Source of the DNA: Gammaproteobacteria bacterium
GTDB taxonomy: Bacteria; Pseudomonadota; Gammaproteobacteria; Pseudomonadales; Azotimanducaceae
Direction of reading: 5' to 3'
Length of the DNA: 64,000 nucleotides
Assembly (NCBI GenBank): GCA_028821405.1
Contig: JAPPGK010000028.1
Coordinates: forward strand, 56,343 to 120,342
The number at the start of each line of letters is the position of its first letter. Positions within the stretch are counted from its first letter, which is position 1. Under the pieces are notes generated by a model, which did not search any database, had not been told where the DNA came from, and saw only the letters and a list, made by a program, of their open reading frames with translations. Shown here piece by piece: positions 7,964 to 15,893 of the stretch. The position numbers and the translations under genes were made by a program.

Positions 7964-9696
7964 TCATCCTCGGGCTTTCGGGCGCACTGGGCCATGACCC
8001 GTCGGCGGCATTGCTGGTCGACGGGGAAGTCGTCGCCGCGGCCGAAGAAGAGCGTTTCATCCGCGACAAGCACGCCAGGAACCGGATGCCGGAGGCGTCC
8101 GCCCGGTACTGCCTCGAGGCGGCGGGAATCACCGGTGGGCAGGTCGACTCGGTGGCGTATCCCTACGCGCCGGTCTCGATCCGCTCGCCGGCGCGCTGGC
8201 ACTACGCCCGCCGCCACTGGTACGCGCCGGATCGGGCGCTCGACGCCATCGTCAACGGCAATCGCCGCTACCGGCGCAATCGCCAGCGGGTCACCGCGCT
8301 TGGCAAGCGCTTGGGCATCGATTGGTCGCGGACGGATTTCGAGCCGGTGGAACACCACCTCGCCCATGCCTCGAGCGCCTATCACCTGTCCGGTTTCGAG
8401 GCCAGGACGGCGGTGCTTGGCGTGGACGGGAAGGGCGAGTACGCGACAACCTTCTTCGGCGTTGGCGAGCACGGCGCGATCCGGCGCATTCGCGAGTTCT
8501 ACGACCCCGATTCGCTATCGGCCGTGTACGGGGCGCTCACCGAATACCTGGGTTTCGAGATGCTCGACGGTGAGTACAAGCTCATGGGCATGGCACCCTA
8601 CGGCGACCCGCAGCGCTTCGATTTCGCACCGCTGCTCGGCTGTCGCGATGGCGAGGTGCGCGTCGACACGCGGCTGGTCAACACGGTGGGATTGCGGCGC
8701 TACCGCGATGAAGGCCGGGGGCGCTACTTCGGTCCGGCCCTCGTTCGGCGGCTGGGACCGCCGCGCCGGGGCGATGGGGCGGACGAGCCCTATATCCACC
8801 ATGCCGCGGCCATGCAGCAAGCCTACGAGGATGCGTGCCTTGCGTTGATCGACCGGTACCTGGGGGACGTTCTCCAGGACTCCCGTCGCCTGGTGTTCGC
8901 CGGCGGCGGGGCACTCAACGTCAAGCTGAACCAGCGCATTCTCGACCGGGACGACGTCGACGAGTTGTTCGTGCAGCCCGCGGCGGGCGATGCCGGCACC
9001 GCCTTGGGTGCCGCGACCTACGTGGCGAGCCTCGCTGGCGATGCCGTGGGACCGATGACCCATGTCTACCTGGGTCCCGCGTACTCGGCCCGGGAGTGCC
9101 GGGTCGCGCTGGGGTCGTACCCGGGTCTTGCGGTGGCGGAACTCGACGACGTCCCCGCTGGCGCGGCGGCGATTCTCGCCGCAGGTCATCCCTTGGCGTG
9201 GTTCCAGGGACGCATGGAATTCGGACCCCGGGCCTTGGGGGCGCGCAGCATCCTGGGTTGTCCCAGCGTCCCCGGCATGGCGGCGCGCATCAATGCCCAG
9301 ATCAAGTACCGTGAGCGTTGGCGACCGTTTTGCCCATCGCTCGCCGACACGGTGGCCGCCGAGATCCTGGGGAGCCGTCACCCGGCGCCATTCATGACCA
9401 TTGCGTTCGACGTGGCCGAAGCGTGGCGGGCGCGGATTCCGGAGGTCGTTCACGTGGACGGCACAGCCCGCGCCCAGGTCGTCACCCGGGATGCGAACCC
9501 GCGCTACTACGCGTTGCTCGAACGGCTGGGCACGCTCACCGGCGCCCCGGTGGTTCTCAATACCTCGCTGAATCGCCGGGGCGAACCCATTGCGTGCACG
9601 CCGAGGGACGCCTTGGACATCTTCGTGGGCTCCGACCTGGCGTACCTGGTCATGGAAGACCTGCTCGTCACCAAGGAGGCGCGAGCGGGTGCCTGA
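7960..9696 (+). CDS. NodU/CmcH-type carbamoyltransferase of the LPS core cluster
   Basis: Family members transfer a carbamoyl group from carbamoyl phosphate, through carbamoyl-AMP, to a sugar or antibiotic hydroxyl. The 578 residues show the N-terminal Kae1/ASKHA-like domain (MIILGLSGALGHDPSAALLV, AAEEERFIRDKH), the metal-binding HHLAHASSAY at about 132-141, FAGGGALNVKLN, and the C-terminal YrdC-like segment WFQGRMEFGPRALGARSIL. TTG 7960 overlaps the kinase stop by four bases and gives the family N-terminus. Pseudomonas LPS core carries a carbamoyl on heptose II made by a homologous enzyme (WapO) in the same neighbourhood; that substrate is inferred here, not proved. Confidence 0.9.
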   Translation: MIILGLSGALGHDPSAALLVDGEVVAAAEEERFIRDKHARNRMPEASARYCLEAAGITGGQVDSVAYPYAPVSIRSPARWHYARRHWYAPDRALDAIVNGNRRYRRNRQRVTALGKRLGIDWSRTDFEPVEHHLAHASSAYHLSGFEARTAVLGVDGKGEYATTFFGVGEHGAIRRIREFYDPDSLSAVYGALTEYLGFEMLDGEYKLMGMAPYGDPQRFDFAPLLGCRDGEVRVDTRLVNTVGLRRYRDEGRGRYFGPALVRRLGPPRRGDGADEPYIHHAAAMQQAYEDACLALIDRYLGDVLQDSRRLVFAGGGALNVKLNQRILDRDDVDELFVQPAAGDAGTALGAATYVASLAGDAVGPMTHVYLGPAYSARECRVALGSYPGLAVAELDDVPAGAAAILAAGHPLAWFQGRMEFGPRALGARSILGCPSVPGMAARINAQIKYRERWRPFCPSLADTVAAEILGSRHPAPFMTIAFDVAEAWRARIPEVVHVDGTARAQVVTRDANPRYYALLERLGTLTGAPVVLNTSLNRRGEPIACTPRDALDIFVGSDLAYLVMEDLLVTKEARAGA

Positions 9697-10720
9697 CGCG
9701 CTGCAACTCTGTCCGAAGGACTACCCGCCGTTCTTCGAGGTGTGCATGGGACACGCCAAGGCCTTGGAATCGATGGGTTTTCGCGTTCGAACGGTCTTCT
9801 TCCGGGCGCGTGGGGGTGCGCCGGGCCCGTCGGCGGCGCACGGGGTCATCTATGCGACGCCCCGGGACCTGCCTGGATTGGTCGCCGGCGTGCGGCCGGA
9901 CCTCTTGATCTCGCACCGCCACCGGGCCTATCGGGTGGGTGTCCCCTTGGCGCGGCGGGTCGGAATTCCCACGCACGTTGTCGTTGCCCACGAACCGGGC
10001 ATGTTCGGCCGGTTCACGCGTCGGCTACGGCGCCGGCTGGCCGGGCCGAGACATGCCCGGTTTGCCGGGGTCTCCGAATTCGTCGCGGAGGATCTCGCTG
10101 CCACGGGAATCCAGTCGCCGTTGGTGCTGCCCAATCCCATCGACCTCGAGGCGCTAGCCGCGTCGATGAAGGGCCGCACCGACGCCCGCGCGGCATTGGG
10201 CGTGCCGGCATCGGCCTTCGCCATCGGCGTCGTGGGCCGGCTGCATCCGAAGAAGGATCCGCTTCGGGCACTTCGTGCTTTCGAAGCCTACCGCCGGGAC
10301 AACGAGTCCGCCTGCCTGGTCTTCGTAGGCGATGGGATGATGCGGGAACGCATCGAGCAGGAAGCCGGCGCGGGCGTTGTCGTCGCGGGGTTCAGGCCGG
10401 AAATCCGGACCTTGCTCGCCGCCTTCGACGTCGTGCTGTCGTGCGCCGGGGAACGGGAAGGGGCTGGCGTCGCGCTGCTGGAGGCGATGGCCGCCGGCAT
10501 CCCCGTGGTGCTTGCAGATCGACCCGGCCCGCGCAGTGTCGTCGGCGATTGCGGCATGTATTTCGATACCGATTACCAACTCGTGGCAGCCTTGCGGCAC
10601 TTGGCTGCGCACCCCGCGCCCACAACCGTCGAGCGCGCCCGCCAGCGCCTCGCCACGCGGTTTTCGGTCGAAGCCTTGGCGGATCGCTATCGGAGCGTTT
10701 TGGTAGCATCGATGCGATGA
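9689..10720 (+). CDS. GT4 glycosyltransferase of the LPS core cluster (WapH-like position)
   Basis: A 343-residue GT-B glycosyltransferase of family 4. The C-terminal half shows IGVVGRLHPKKDPLRALRAF, LVFVGDGMMRERIE and the donor-site motif EREGAGVALLEAMAAGIPVV, where EGAGVALLE fits the EX7E pattern. GTG 9689 is preceded by GGAGG at about 9675-9679 and overlaps the carbamoyltransferase stop by eight bases. The position after a carbamoyltransferase resembles the Pseudomonas core gene wapH, suggesting transfer of an outer-core hexose, but the sugar and acceptor cannot be read from the sequence. Confidence 0.88.
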   Translation: MPDALQLCPKDYPPFFEVCMGHAKALESMGFRVRTVFFRARGGAPGPSAAHGVIYATPRDLPGLVAGVRPDLLISHRHRAYRVGVPLARRVGIPTHVVVAHEPGMFGRFTRRLRRRLAGPRHARFAGVSEFVAEDLAATGIQSPLVLPNPIDLEALAASMKGRTDARAALGVPASAFAIGVVGRLHPKKDPLRALRAFEAYRRDNESACLVFVGDGMMRERIEQEAGAGVVVAGFRPEIRTLLAAFDVVLSCAGEREGAGVALLEAMAAGIPVVLADRPGPRSVVGDCGMYFDTDYQLVAALRHLAAHPAPTTVERARQRLATRFSVEALADRYRSVLVASMR

Positions 10721-12144
10721 ACCATGCGCTTCCTTCGCTTCCAGAAGTCCATGTGCTCGTGGTAGGCGACATCATGCTTGATCGCTACGTCCATGGGCGC
10801 GTCGAACGGATTTCAGTGGAAGCGCCTGTCCCGGTCGTGCAGGTGGACGGCACGGAAGACCGGCTCGGGGGTGCCGCCAACGTCGCCCTGAACGTGGTCT
10901 CCCTCGGCGCCTCGTGCACCCTGGTGGGAGCCGTTGGCGACGACGCCGAGGGCACCCTGGTCGCGGACATGCTGGCTGCCCAGGGCATCGAGGCGGACTT
11001 GCTCGTCGTTCGGGGCTGGCAAACCACGATGAAAGAAAGGGTGGTGAGCATGCCCAAGCAGATCGCGCGCGTGGACTTCGAGGAACCCCTTCCGGACGCC
11101 GCCGCCATCGATGTCGCCAAGCGAGTTGCACGCCAGGCGCCGGGCAAGGACGCCCTGATCATCGAAGACTACGACAAGGGTGCCGTCAGCCGGCCCCAGC
11201 GCATCCTCGCCGCAGCGGCCGATGTGCCAACCATCGTCGATCCCAAGTTCAAGGAGTTCGCCGAGTACCGCGGCGCCGCGATCTTGAAGCCCAACGGCAG
11301 GGAGTTGCAGCGGGCCTTAGGCCGCTGGCCGGGCGAGTCGGAACTGCTCGAGTTGGGACCGGCATTGGCTCGTGACAGCGGCGTGGGCGCGATCGCGCTC
11401 ACCCTGGGCGGCGGCGGCCTGACCTTGTTCGAGGCCAATGGCCGATCTGTCCATCTCCCCGCCCTCAACATCGACGTCTACGACTCGACGGGCGCCGGCG
11501 ACACCGTGGCCGCGGCGTTGGGTGTTTGCATGGCCAGGGGCTGGCCTTCCTCGGCGAGCGCCCGGGTCGCCAACGTCGCGGGCGCCCTGGTCTGCGCCAA
11601 GGCCGGCACGGCGGCGGTGACCCTTGCCGAACTCAACGCCGCACTTCGCGACAATCTGGCGACCGCCCCGGCCGCAACGAATCGTCGGCAGCTCGTCGCC
11701 GCCCTGAAACGTGCCCGCCGGCAAGGGCACCGGATCGTGTTCACGAATGGCTGTTTCGACATCCTTCACGCCGGTCACGTCGCGTACTTGAACGAAGCCC
11801 GCCAACTCGGCGACTGGCTCATCGTGGCGATCAACGACGACGACTCGGTGGGGCGTCTCAAGGGCGGTGGTCGTCCGGTCAACCAACTCGAACATCGCAT
11901 GCGCGTGCTGGAAGGCCTTGCCGCCGTGGACTGGGTGGTGCCGTTCTCGGAAGACACGCCGGAAGCGCTCCTGGCCGAGATACGGCCCGACGTGCTCGTC
12001 AAGGGCGGCGACTACGCCCCCGAAGAGGTCGTCGGCGCCGACCTCGTCCGCCGCCATGGCGGCGAGGTCCGTGTGCTGTGCAAGGTTGAGGGCCATTCGA
12101 CGACCCGACTCGTCGATCGGATCGGTTCCCTGCGGCGACGCTAG
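10717..12144 (+). CDS. hldE: Bifunctional heptose-7-phosphate kinase / heptose-1-phosphate adenylyltransferase
   Basis: Makes ADP-heptose, the donor for WaaC and WaaF. The N-terminal ribokinase-like domain (about 1-315) shows VVGDIMLDRYVHGRVERIS, GGAANVALNV and the catalytic DSTGAGDTVAAAL. The C-terminal nucleotidyltransferase domain shows FTNGCFDILHAGHVAYLNEA with the HxGH motif, then GGDYAPEEVVGADLV. The 475 residues equal the usual fused form. ATG 10717 overlaps the preceding stop by four bases. Its TAG stop lies inside a perfect 13-bp hairpin stem (12141-12171). It closes the LPS core cluster, so donor synthesis and use are encoded together. Confidence 0.96.
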   Translation: MNHALPSLPEVHVLVVGDIMLDRYVHGRVERISVEAPVPVVQVDGTEDRLGGAANVALNVVSLGASCTLVGAVGDDAEGTLVADMLAAQGIEADLLVVRGWQTTMKERVVSMPKQIARVDFEEPLPDAAAIDVAKRVARQAPGKDALIIEDYDKGAVSRPQRILAAAADVPTIVDPKFKEFAEYRGAAILKPNGRELQRALGRWPGESELLELGPALARDSGVGAIALTLGGGGLTLFEANGRSVHLPALNIDVYDSTGAGDTVAAALGVCMARGWPSSASARVANVAGALVCAKAGTAAVTLAELNAALRDNLATAPAATNRRQLVAALKRARRQGHRIVFTNGCFDILHAGHVAYLNEARQLGDWLIVAINDDDSVGRLKGGGRPVNQLEHRMRVLEGLAAVDWVVPFSEDTPEALLAEIRPDVLVKGGDYAPEEVVGADLVRRHGGEVRVLCKVEGHSTTRLVDRIGSLRRR

Positions 12145-12225
12145 GGAAGGTCTGAACAAGACCTTCCCTAGCGCGGCACAGGGATGTGCCGCCAAGTCCA
12201 GGGACGGACTTGAACAGAGGTTTCC
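12141..12225. repeat. Three-hairpin intergenic repeat element after hldE
   Basis: Three hairpins follow one another. The first is a perfect 13-bp stem (12141-12153 with 12159-12171, loop GAACA). The second has 8 bp (12173-12180 with 12185-12192, loop GGGA). The third has 6 bp (12194-12199 with 12206-12211, loop AGGGAC). Hairpins 2 and 3 share a CAGGGA(T/C)G core. The outer edges, CTAGGGAAGGTCTG and CAGAGGTTTCCTAG, form an imperfect inverted repeat bounding the unit. This is typical of REP- or MITE-like dispersed elements; hairpin 1 could also terminate hldE transcription, although no T-run follows. Confidence 0.6.
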
Positions 12226-12272
12226 TAGTAGGGCTACCGAGGGAACATTCGCCCACGAGGCCAAGGCGCGGC

Positions 12273-13043
12273 CTAGGCAGGCGCACAGACTCGTCGGACG
12301 GCGTCGGCGTCGGCGGCCAGGTGTTCCGGTGAGATCGTGCCCACCACGACACTGGAGATGCCGGCGAGACCAACCGTTTCCGCGACTGTCTCCGCATCGC
12401 CTTCGAATCCCCGGGCGAGGGGTTTCTTGACGAGCACGCCCACGCCCTGCTCGCCGGCCAATCCGGCGATGCCGATCTCGCCGGCGTAGCCGGGATGTAT
12501 GGTGCACATCAGAACGTCGGACATGGGCAACGCGTCCATCGCGTCCGCCGCCGACTTCCCGGAGAAACCCACCGCGCGAACGATGCCCTCCCGTTTCAGC
12601 TTGGCGAGCGCACGGAAAGCGCCGGCGGCGCTGATCTCGGCGACGGCGCGGCCGTCGCTGTGCAGGAGAACAATGTCCAGGGCATCCGTGCGTAGACGAC
12701 AGAGGGATCTGGCGACGCTCCCCAAGATGGCGTCTTCGCTGAAGTCGTAGTGCGAGGCGGTCCCGTCGAACACCTCGCCCGCCTTGGTGCAGATCACCCA
12801 CTCGTCACGGTGCCCTTCGATGGCTTCACCGATGCGCGCTTCGCTTCTCCCGTAGGAAGGCGCCGTGTCCAGCAGGTTGATGCCTTGGCGCTGCGCCTCG
12901 GCGAGTAGGGAGGCGACGTGTTCATCGCTCGGCAGTTCGTAGGCATTCACGTACTCGACGCCCGTATTCCGACCGAACTTGACGGTGCCGAGACCGAGGG
13001 GCGAGACCTCGATACCCGTATCCCCCAGCGCGCGCTTCAACAT
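12273..13043 (-). CDS. Aldo/keto reductase family protein
   Basis: NAD(P)H-dependent (alpha/beta)8-barrel oxidoreductase of 256 residues. Catalytic tetrad residues are visible: Asp and Tyr in NLLDTAPSYGRSEARIGEA, Lys in VICTKAGEVF and His in DIVLLHSDG. The N-terminus MLKRALGDTGIEVSPLGLGTVKFGRN is typical. ATG 13043 lies seven bases inside the 3' end of the upstream FAD oxidoreductase gene, so the two are translationally coupled. The substrate is unknown; a similar pairing of an FAD oxidoreductase and an AKR between hldE and waaA occurs in Pseudomonas as I recall. Confidence 0.9.
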   Translation of the reverse strand: MLKRALGDTGIEVSPLGLGTVKFGRNTGVEYVNAYELPSDEHVASLLAEAQRQGINLLDTAPSYGRSEARIGEAIEGHRDEWVICTKAGEVFDGTASHYDFSEDAILGSVARSLCRLRTDALDIVLLHSDGRAVAEISAAGAFRALAKLKREGIVRAVGFSGKSAADAMDALPMSDVLMCTIHPGYAGEIGIAGLAGEQGVGVLVKKPLARGFEGDAETVAETVGLAGISSVVVGTISPEHLAADADAVRRVCAPA

Positions 13044-14077
13044 GAATAGGGAGAAGGCGCGTAGACCGGGCCAGCGTTCGGGTTTCCCTGCCAGGTCGCC
13101 CGCCCGGGTTCCAGGTCGTCGAGTTCCGCGAGCACAAGGTCTCCCAAGCGGGGTGCGAGACTCAGCTTCACGGGGAGGCACGTCAGGCAGTTGCCGTGGC
13201 GGGCGACGAACGCGTCGGGGATGTCGCGGATCGCATCCGCCGTGGGTTCGGCGCGTACGGCGACGAACGTGGCGAATCCGGCGTCGGCGAGGTCGAGGGC
13301 GGGGAACCCCTCGCGGAGCAGTGCCCTGACGTCGCGCACATGGCACGCCTCGTCGCGATTCGCACCGGCGTCGGCAACCTTGCCCCCAACGCTGAGCAGC
13401 GCTCCGTGACTGGTCACGGTCAGCGTGGGCTCGGTCTCGCATGCCGGTGCCCAGTGGGCGAAGATCCCCGCATGCCGGCGCAGCCGAACGACGGTTTGTC
13501 GCAACGGGCGGTGCCGCAAGTTCACGTCCACGAAGCCGGCTCGCTTTGCCAACGCTTCGTTGCCCGCCCCGGCGGCGAATACATAGACGCGAGCCCGGAT
13601 CGTGCAAGCGTCGAGTTCGATCTGCTCGATGCCGCCACCGCCGGGCACCAGGGACTCCGGCCCTACGGCGAGCGCCGCGATTCGTTCCGCGACGCCTTCG
13701 GCGAGATGCCGCACGAGGGCGGGCACGTCGAGCACGAAGTCGTCTAGGTCGAGGGTTTCCGGACCGCGATGGAATCGGACCCGTTCGGCGAGCACGTCGA
13801 CCCCGCGCAGGTCCACTTCCCCCTCGCCGCCGAGACACGCCCGCCATCGGTTCGGCATCGCCTCTAAGGCGCTGACCAATGGCGCGGTGCCGTCGAGCGT
13901 GTATTTCACGCCACCGTGCACGATGCCTTGCGACGCCAACGTCTGCTCGCCGCCCACGCCCCGTGCCTCGCAGACGACCACCGAAAGGCCCCGCTCGGCA
14001 AGTAGGTTGGCGATCCAAAGCCCGCTGATGCCCCCACCGACGATGGCGGCATCCACCGACAAGCTGCGGCGGGTCAC
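13037..14077 (-). CDS. FAD-dependent oxidoreductase (DAO/GlpD-like)
   Basis: A 346-residue flavoprotein of the D-amino-acid-oxidase fold. The N-terminal dinucleotide site is AAIVGGGISGLWIANLLAER with a downstream acidic residue in VVVCEA. A central YVFAAGAGNEALAKRAG segment is typical of this fold. The C-terminus lacks a clear substrate-binding signature, so dehydrogenase versus oxidase activity and the substrate cannot be assigned. It ends inside the start of the aldo/keto reductase gene, with which it likely forms a two-step redox operon. It begins 31 bases downstream of the stop of the Vgb-like gene on the same strand. Confidence 0.85.
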   Translation of the reverse strand: MTRRSLSVDAAIVGGGISGLWIANLLAERGLSVVVCEARGVGGEQTLASQGIVHGGVKYTLDGTAPLVSALEAMPNRWRACLGGEGEVDLRGVDVLAERVRFHRGPETLDLDDFVLDVPALVRHLAEGVAERIAALAVGPESLVPGGGGIEQIELDACTIRARVYVFAAGAGNEALAKRAGFVDVNLRHRPLRQTVVRLRRHAGIFAHWAPACETEPTLTVTSHGALLSVGGKVADAGANRDEACHVRDVRALLREGFPALDLADAGFATFVAVRAEPTADAIRDIPDAFVARHGNCLTCLPVKLSLAPRLGDLVLAELDDLEPGRATWQGNPNAGPVYAPSPYSC

Positions 14078-14108
14078 CGTTGACGGCAGCCCGTGCTAGG
14101 GCCCCGGG

Positions 14109-15812
14109 TCAGGCTTCCTGCGCAGGTTGCACGTCGATGCAGATGACCTGCAGGACGCCGCCCTCCAACGCCGTCGCCGGCACCGGGTTGTTGGACGTGC
14201 ACGCCTGGCCGTCGGCGGTGAAGTCCATGTCTCGGGTGTAGGTGCCGGAAAGCGGAACCGGGTAGACGACGTAGCGTTCCTCCGCCGGGATGAACCGGTA
14301 GATCCGGTCGGTCATGTTCTCGTTGATCCAGATGTCGCCGGTGTCCGGATGGACGCCCAGCGCATAGGGCGCCGGGCGGAAGCCGGGAGCGAACTCGGGC
14401 ATGGGATAGACCTTGGACTTGAACCCATCCGGCTCGACGCGGAGCAGGTCGCCGTCGGAATAGCCGGTCACCCAGAGCACGCCATCGGCGTCGAAACGCA
14501 TGCGACGCGGGCCACGGACGGGCGAGTCGTACTCGGTCACTTCCAGGGTCGCGGGATCGATGCGGCCGATCTTGTCGCCGAACAGTCGGGTGTAGAAGAC
14601 CATACCCGTGGTCGGGTCGACGTCGATGCCGTAGGGCGTCGTGCCGCCCGAGATGCCCCCGGGCTTGACCCTGGGCAGGTCGACGAGCGTGGTTTCGCCG
14701 GTTTCGGGGTTCAGATTCCCCACCTGCTCGGAGCCCGCCAGCGTGTACCAGACGATGCCATCCAAGCCGAAGCGTATGGTGTGCGGATAGATCGCGCGTC
14801 GTTGTCCCGGTCGGTTCTCGATCCTGAACGATGGCTCCCACTTGCGCGTGGCGGGGTCGAAGACGCCGATGCTGTTGGTGCTGGTGTTGGTGACGTAGTA
14901 CTTGCGGTCCGGCCCGAGGGCGAGGGAATGCGGCCCGTTGCGGCCGTTGAACACGGCGATCTCGCCGGCGACGGCACCGAACTTGCGATAGATCATGCCA
15001 CCGCCGGATTGGGAGACGTACTCGGTCTGGCCGGTGGCCGGGTCGGTGACGGCCATGTGGTCGGCACCCTGGTCCACCGTGTAGATCAGCCCGTCGTGGG
15101 GGTTGATGATCGCGTCGTGGGGTACGATGCCGCGTTCCATTCGGTACTCGATGATGCGCGTACGGGCCAGCGACTCGTCCACGGGAAACTCGGGGCGAAC
15201 GGCCAACGGCTTGCCGTCGAATCCCTCGGAGAGCAGCACCGACCGCCGGTCCCGCAGCTCGGCATCGAAGTTGCCGAGATAGGCGTGCATGCGTCGAATC
15301 GTCTCCACCCAACCCTCGGGTGTCCGCGGGAAGCGGGTGATCGGGTTGCCCATTTGGTGGCAGGTCAGGCAGTCGCGCTGGAACTGGTGGCGGTTGAACA
15401 GGGCATCCTCGCCGGTTTCGAAGGGAAGGCTGCCGAAGTGGTAGCCCGCAGGCAGGCTGTCGGAGATCTCGCCGTCGCCGGTCATCGCCTCCATGATCAG
15501 CGTCATCTTCGAATCGCCCTCGTCGACAGCCAACTCCAGGTCGCGGTAGTACGGCGTGCGCAGACGGAGCCGCAACGTGCCGTTGCGTTGGCCGGTCCAT
15601 TCGAAACCGCCCTTGGCATCGGTGAATACCGACTCGGACACGCCCGTGCCGTCATGGGTGAACCGCACCATCACGCCGTGCATCGGTTCGCCCTCGGCGT
15701 TCCGAACCGTGCCCGCCCAGGTGCCCGCGGTCGCCGTCGCGGCCGCGAGCGCGGCGACGAATACGATGACGAGGCGGGTGGCGGGTCCGGCGGGTTGCCT
15801 GGTGTCGACCAT
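14109..15812 (-). CDS. Secreted regulatory-like domain / haem c motif / Vgb-like beta-propeller protein
   Basis: The 567-residue product has an N-terminal signal peptide (VIVFVAALAAATATAG, cleavage near residue 30). A carboxypeptidase-regulatory-like beta-sandwich follows at about 31-110 (GTVRNAEGEPMHGVMVRFT). A single haem c-binding CLTCH lies at 148-152. The rest is a streptogramin-lyase (Vgb)-like beta-propeller from about 190 onward with repeated blades such as HSLALGPDRKYYVTNT, GIDVDPTTGMVFYT and ALGVHPDTGDIWINEN. True streptogramin lyases lack the haem motif, so antibiotic lysis is not implied; a periplasmic electron-transfer or dehydrogenase-like role is more plausible but unproved. 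The ccm operon in this window could mature the haem site. Confidence 0.82.
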   Translation of the reverse strand: MVDTRQPAGPATRLVIVFVAALAAATATAGTWAGTVRNAEGEPMHGVMVRFTHDGTGVSESVFTDAKGGFEWTGQRNGTLRLRLRTPYYRDLELAVDEGDSKMTLIMEAMTGDGEISDSLPAGYHFGSLPFETGEDALFNRHQFQRDCLTCHQMGNPITRFPRTPEGWVETIRRMHAYLGNFDAELRDRRSVLLSEGFDGKPLAVRPEFPVDESLARTRIIEYRMERGIVPHDAIINPHDGLIYTVDQGADHMAVTDPATGQTEYVSQSGGGMIYRKFGAVAGEIAVFNGRNGPHSLALGPDRKYYVTNTSTNSIGVFDPATRKWEPSFRIENRPGQRRAIYPHTIRFGLDGIVWYTLAGSEQVGNLNPETGETTLVDLPRVKPGGISGGTTPYGIDVDPTTGMVFYTRLFGDKIGRIDPATLEVTEYDSPVRGPRRMRFDADGVLWVTGYSDGDLLRVEPDGFKSKVYPMPEFAPGFRPAPYALGVHPDTGDIWINENMTDRIYRFIPAEERYVVYPVPLSGTYTRDMDFTADGQACTSNNPVPATALEGGVLQVICIDVQPAQEA

Positions 15813-15893
15813 GGTGGCCTCCGCGTGCTTTCAATCGCCTGTGATCCTGTCAGGATACCGCCATCGAACACCCCTCGGCCAACAACCGGAGTG

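Noticed and set aside
12273..14018. A 581-codon minus-strand frame covering the aldo/keto reductase and most of the FAD gene
   Set aside because: Only its C-terminal 256 residues make sense (aldo/keto reductase). The upstream part is an arginine-rich frame in the FAD oxidoreductase gene and is a high-GC chance opening, not a fusion.
14109..15812. Streptogramin antibiotic-inactivating lyase
   Set aside because: The domain architecture (haem c motif, regulatory-like domain) does not fit Vgb enzymes, and no resistance context is present.
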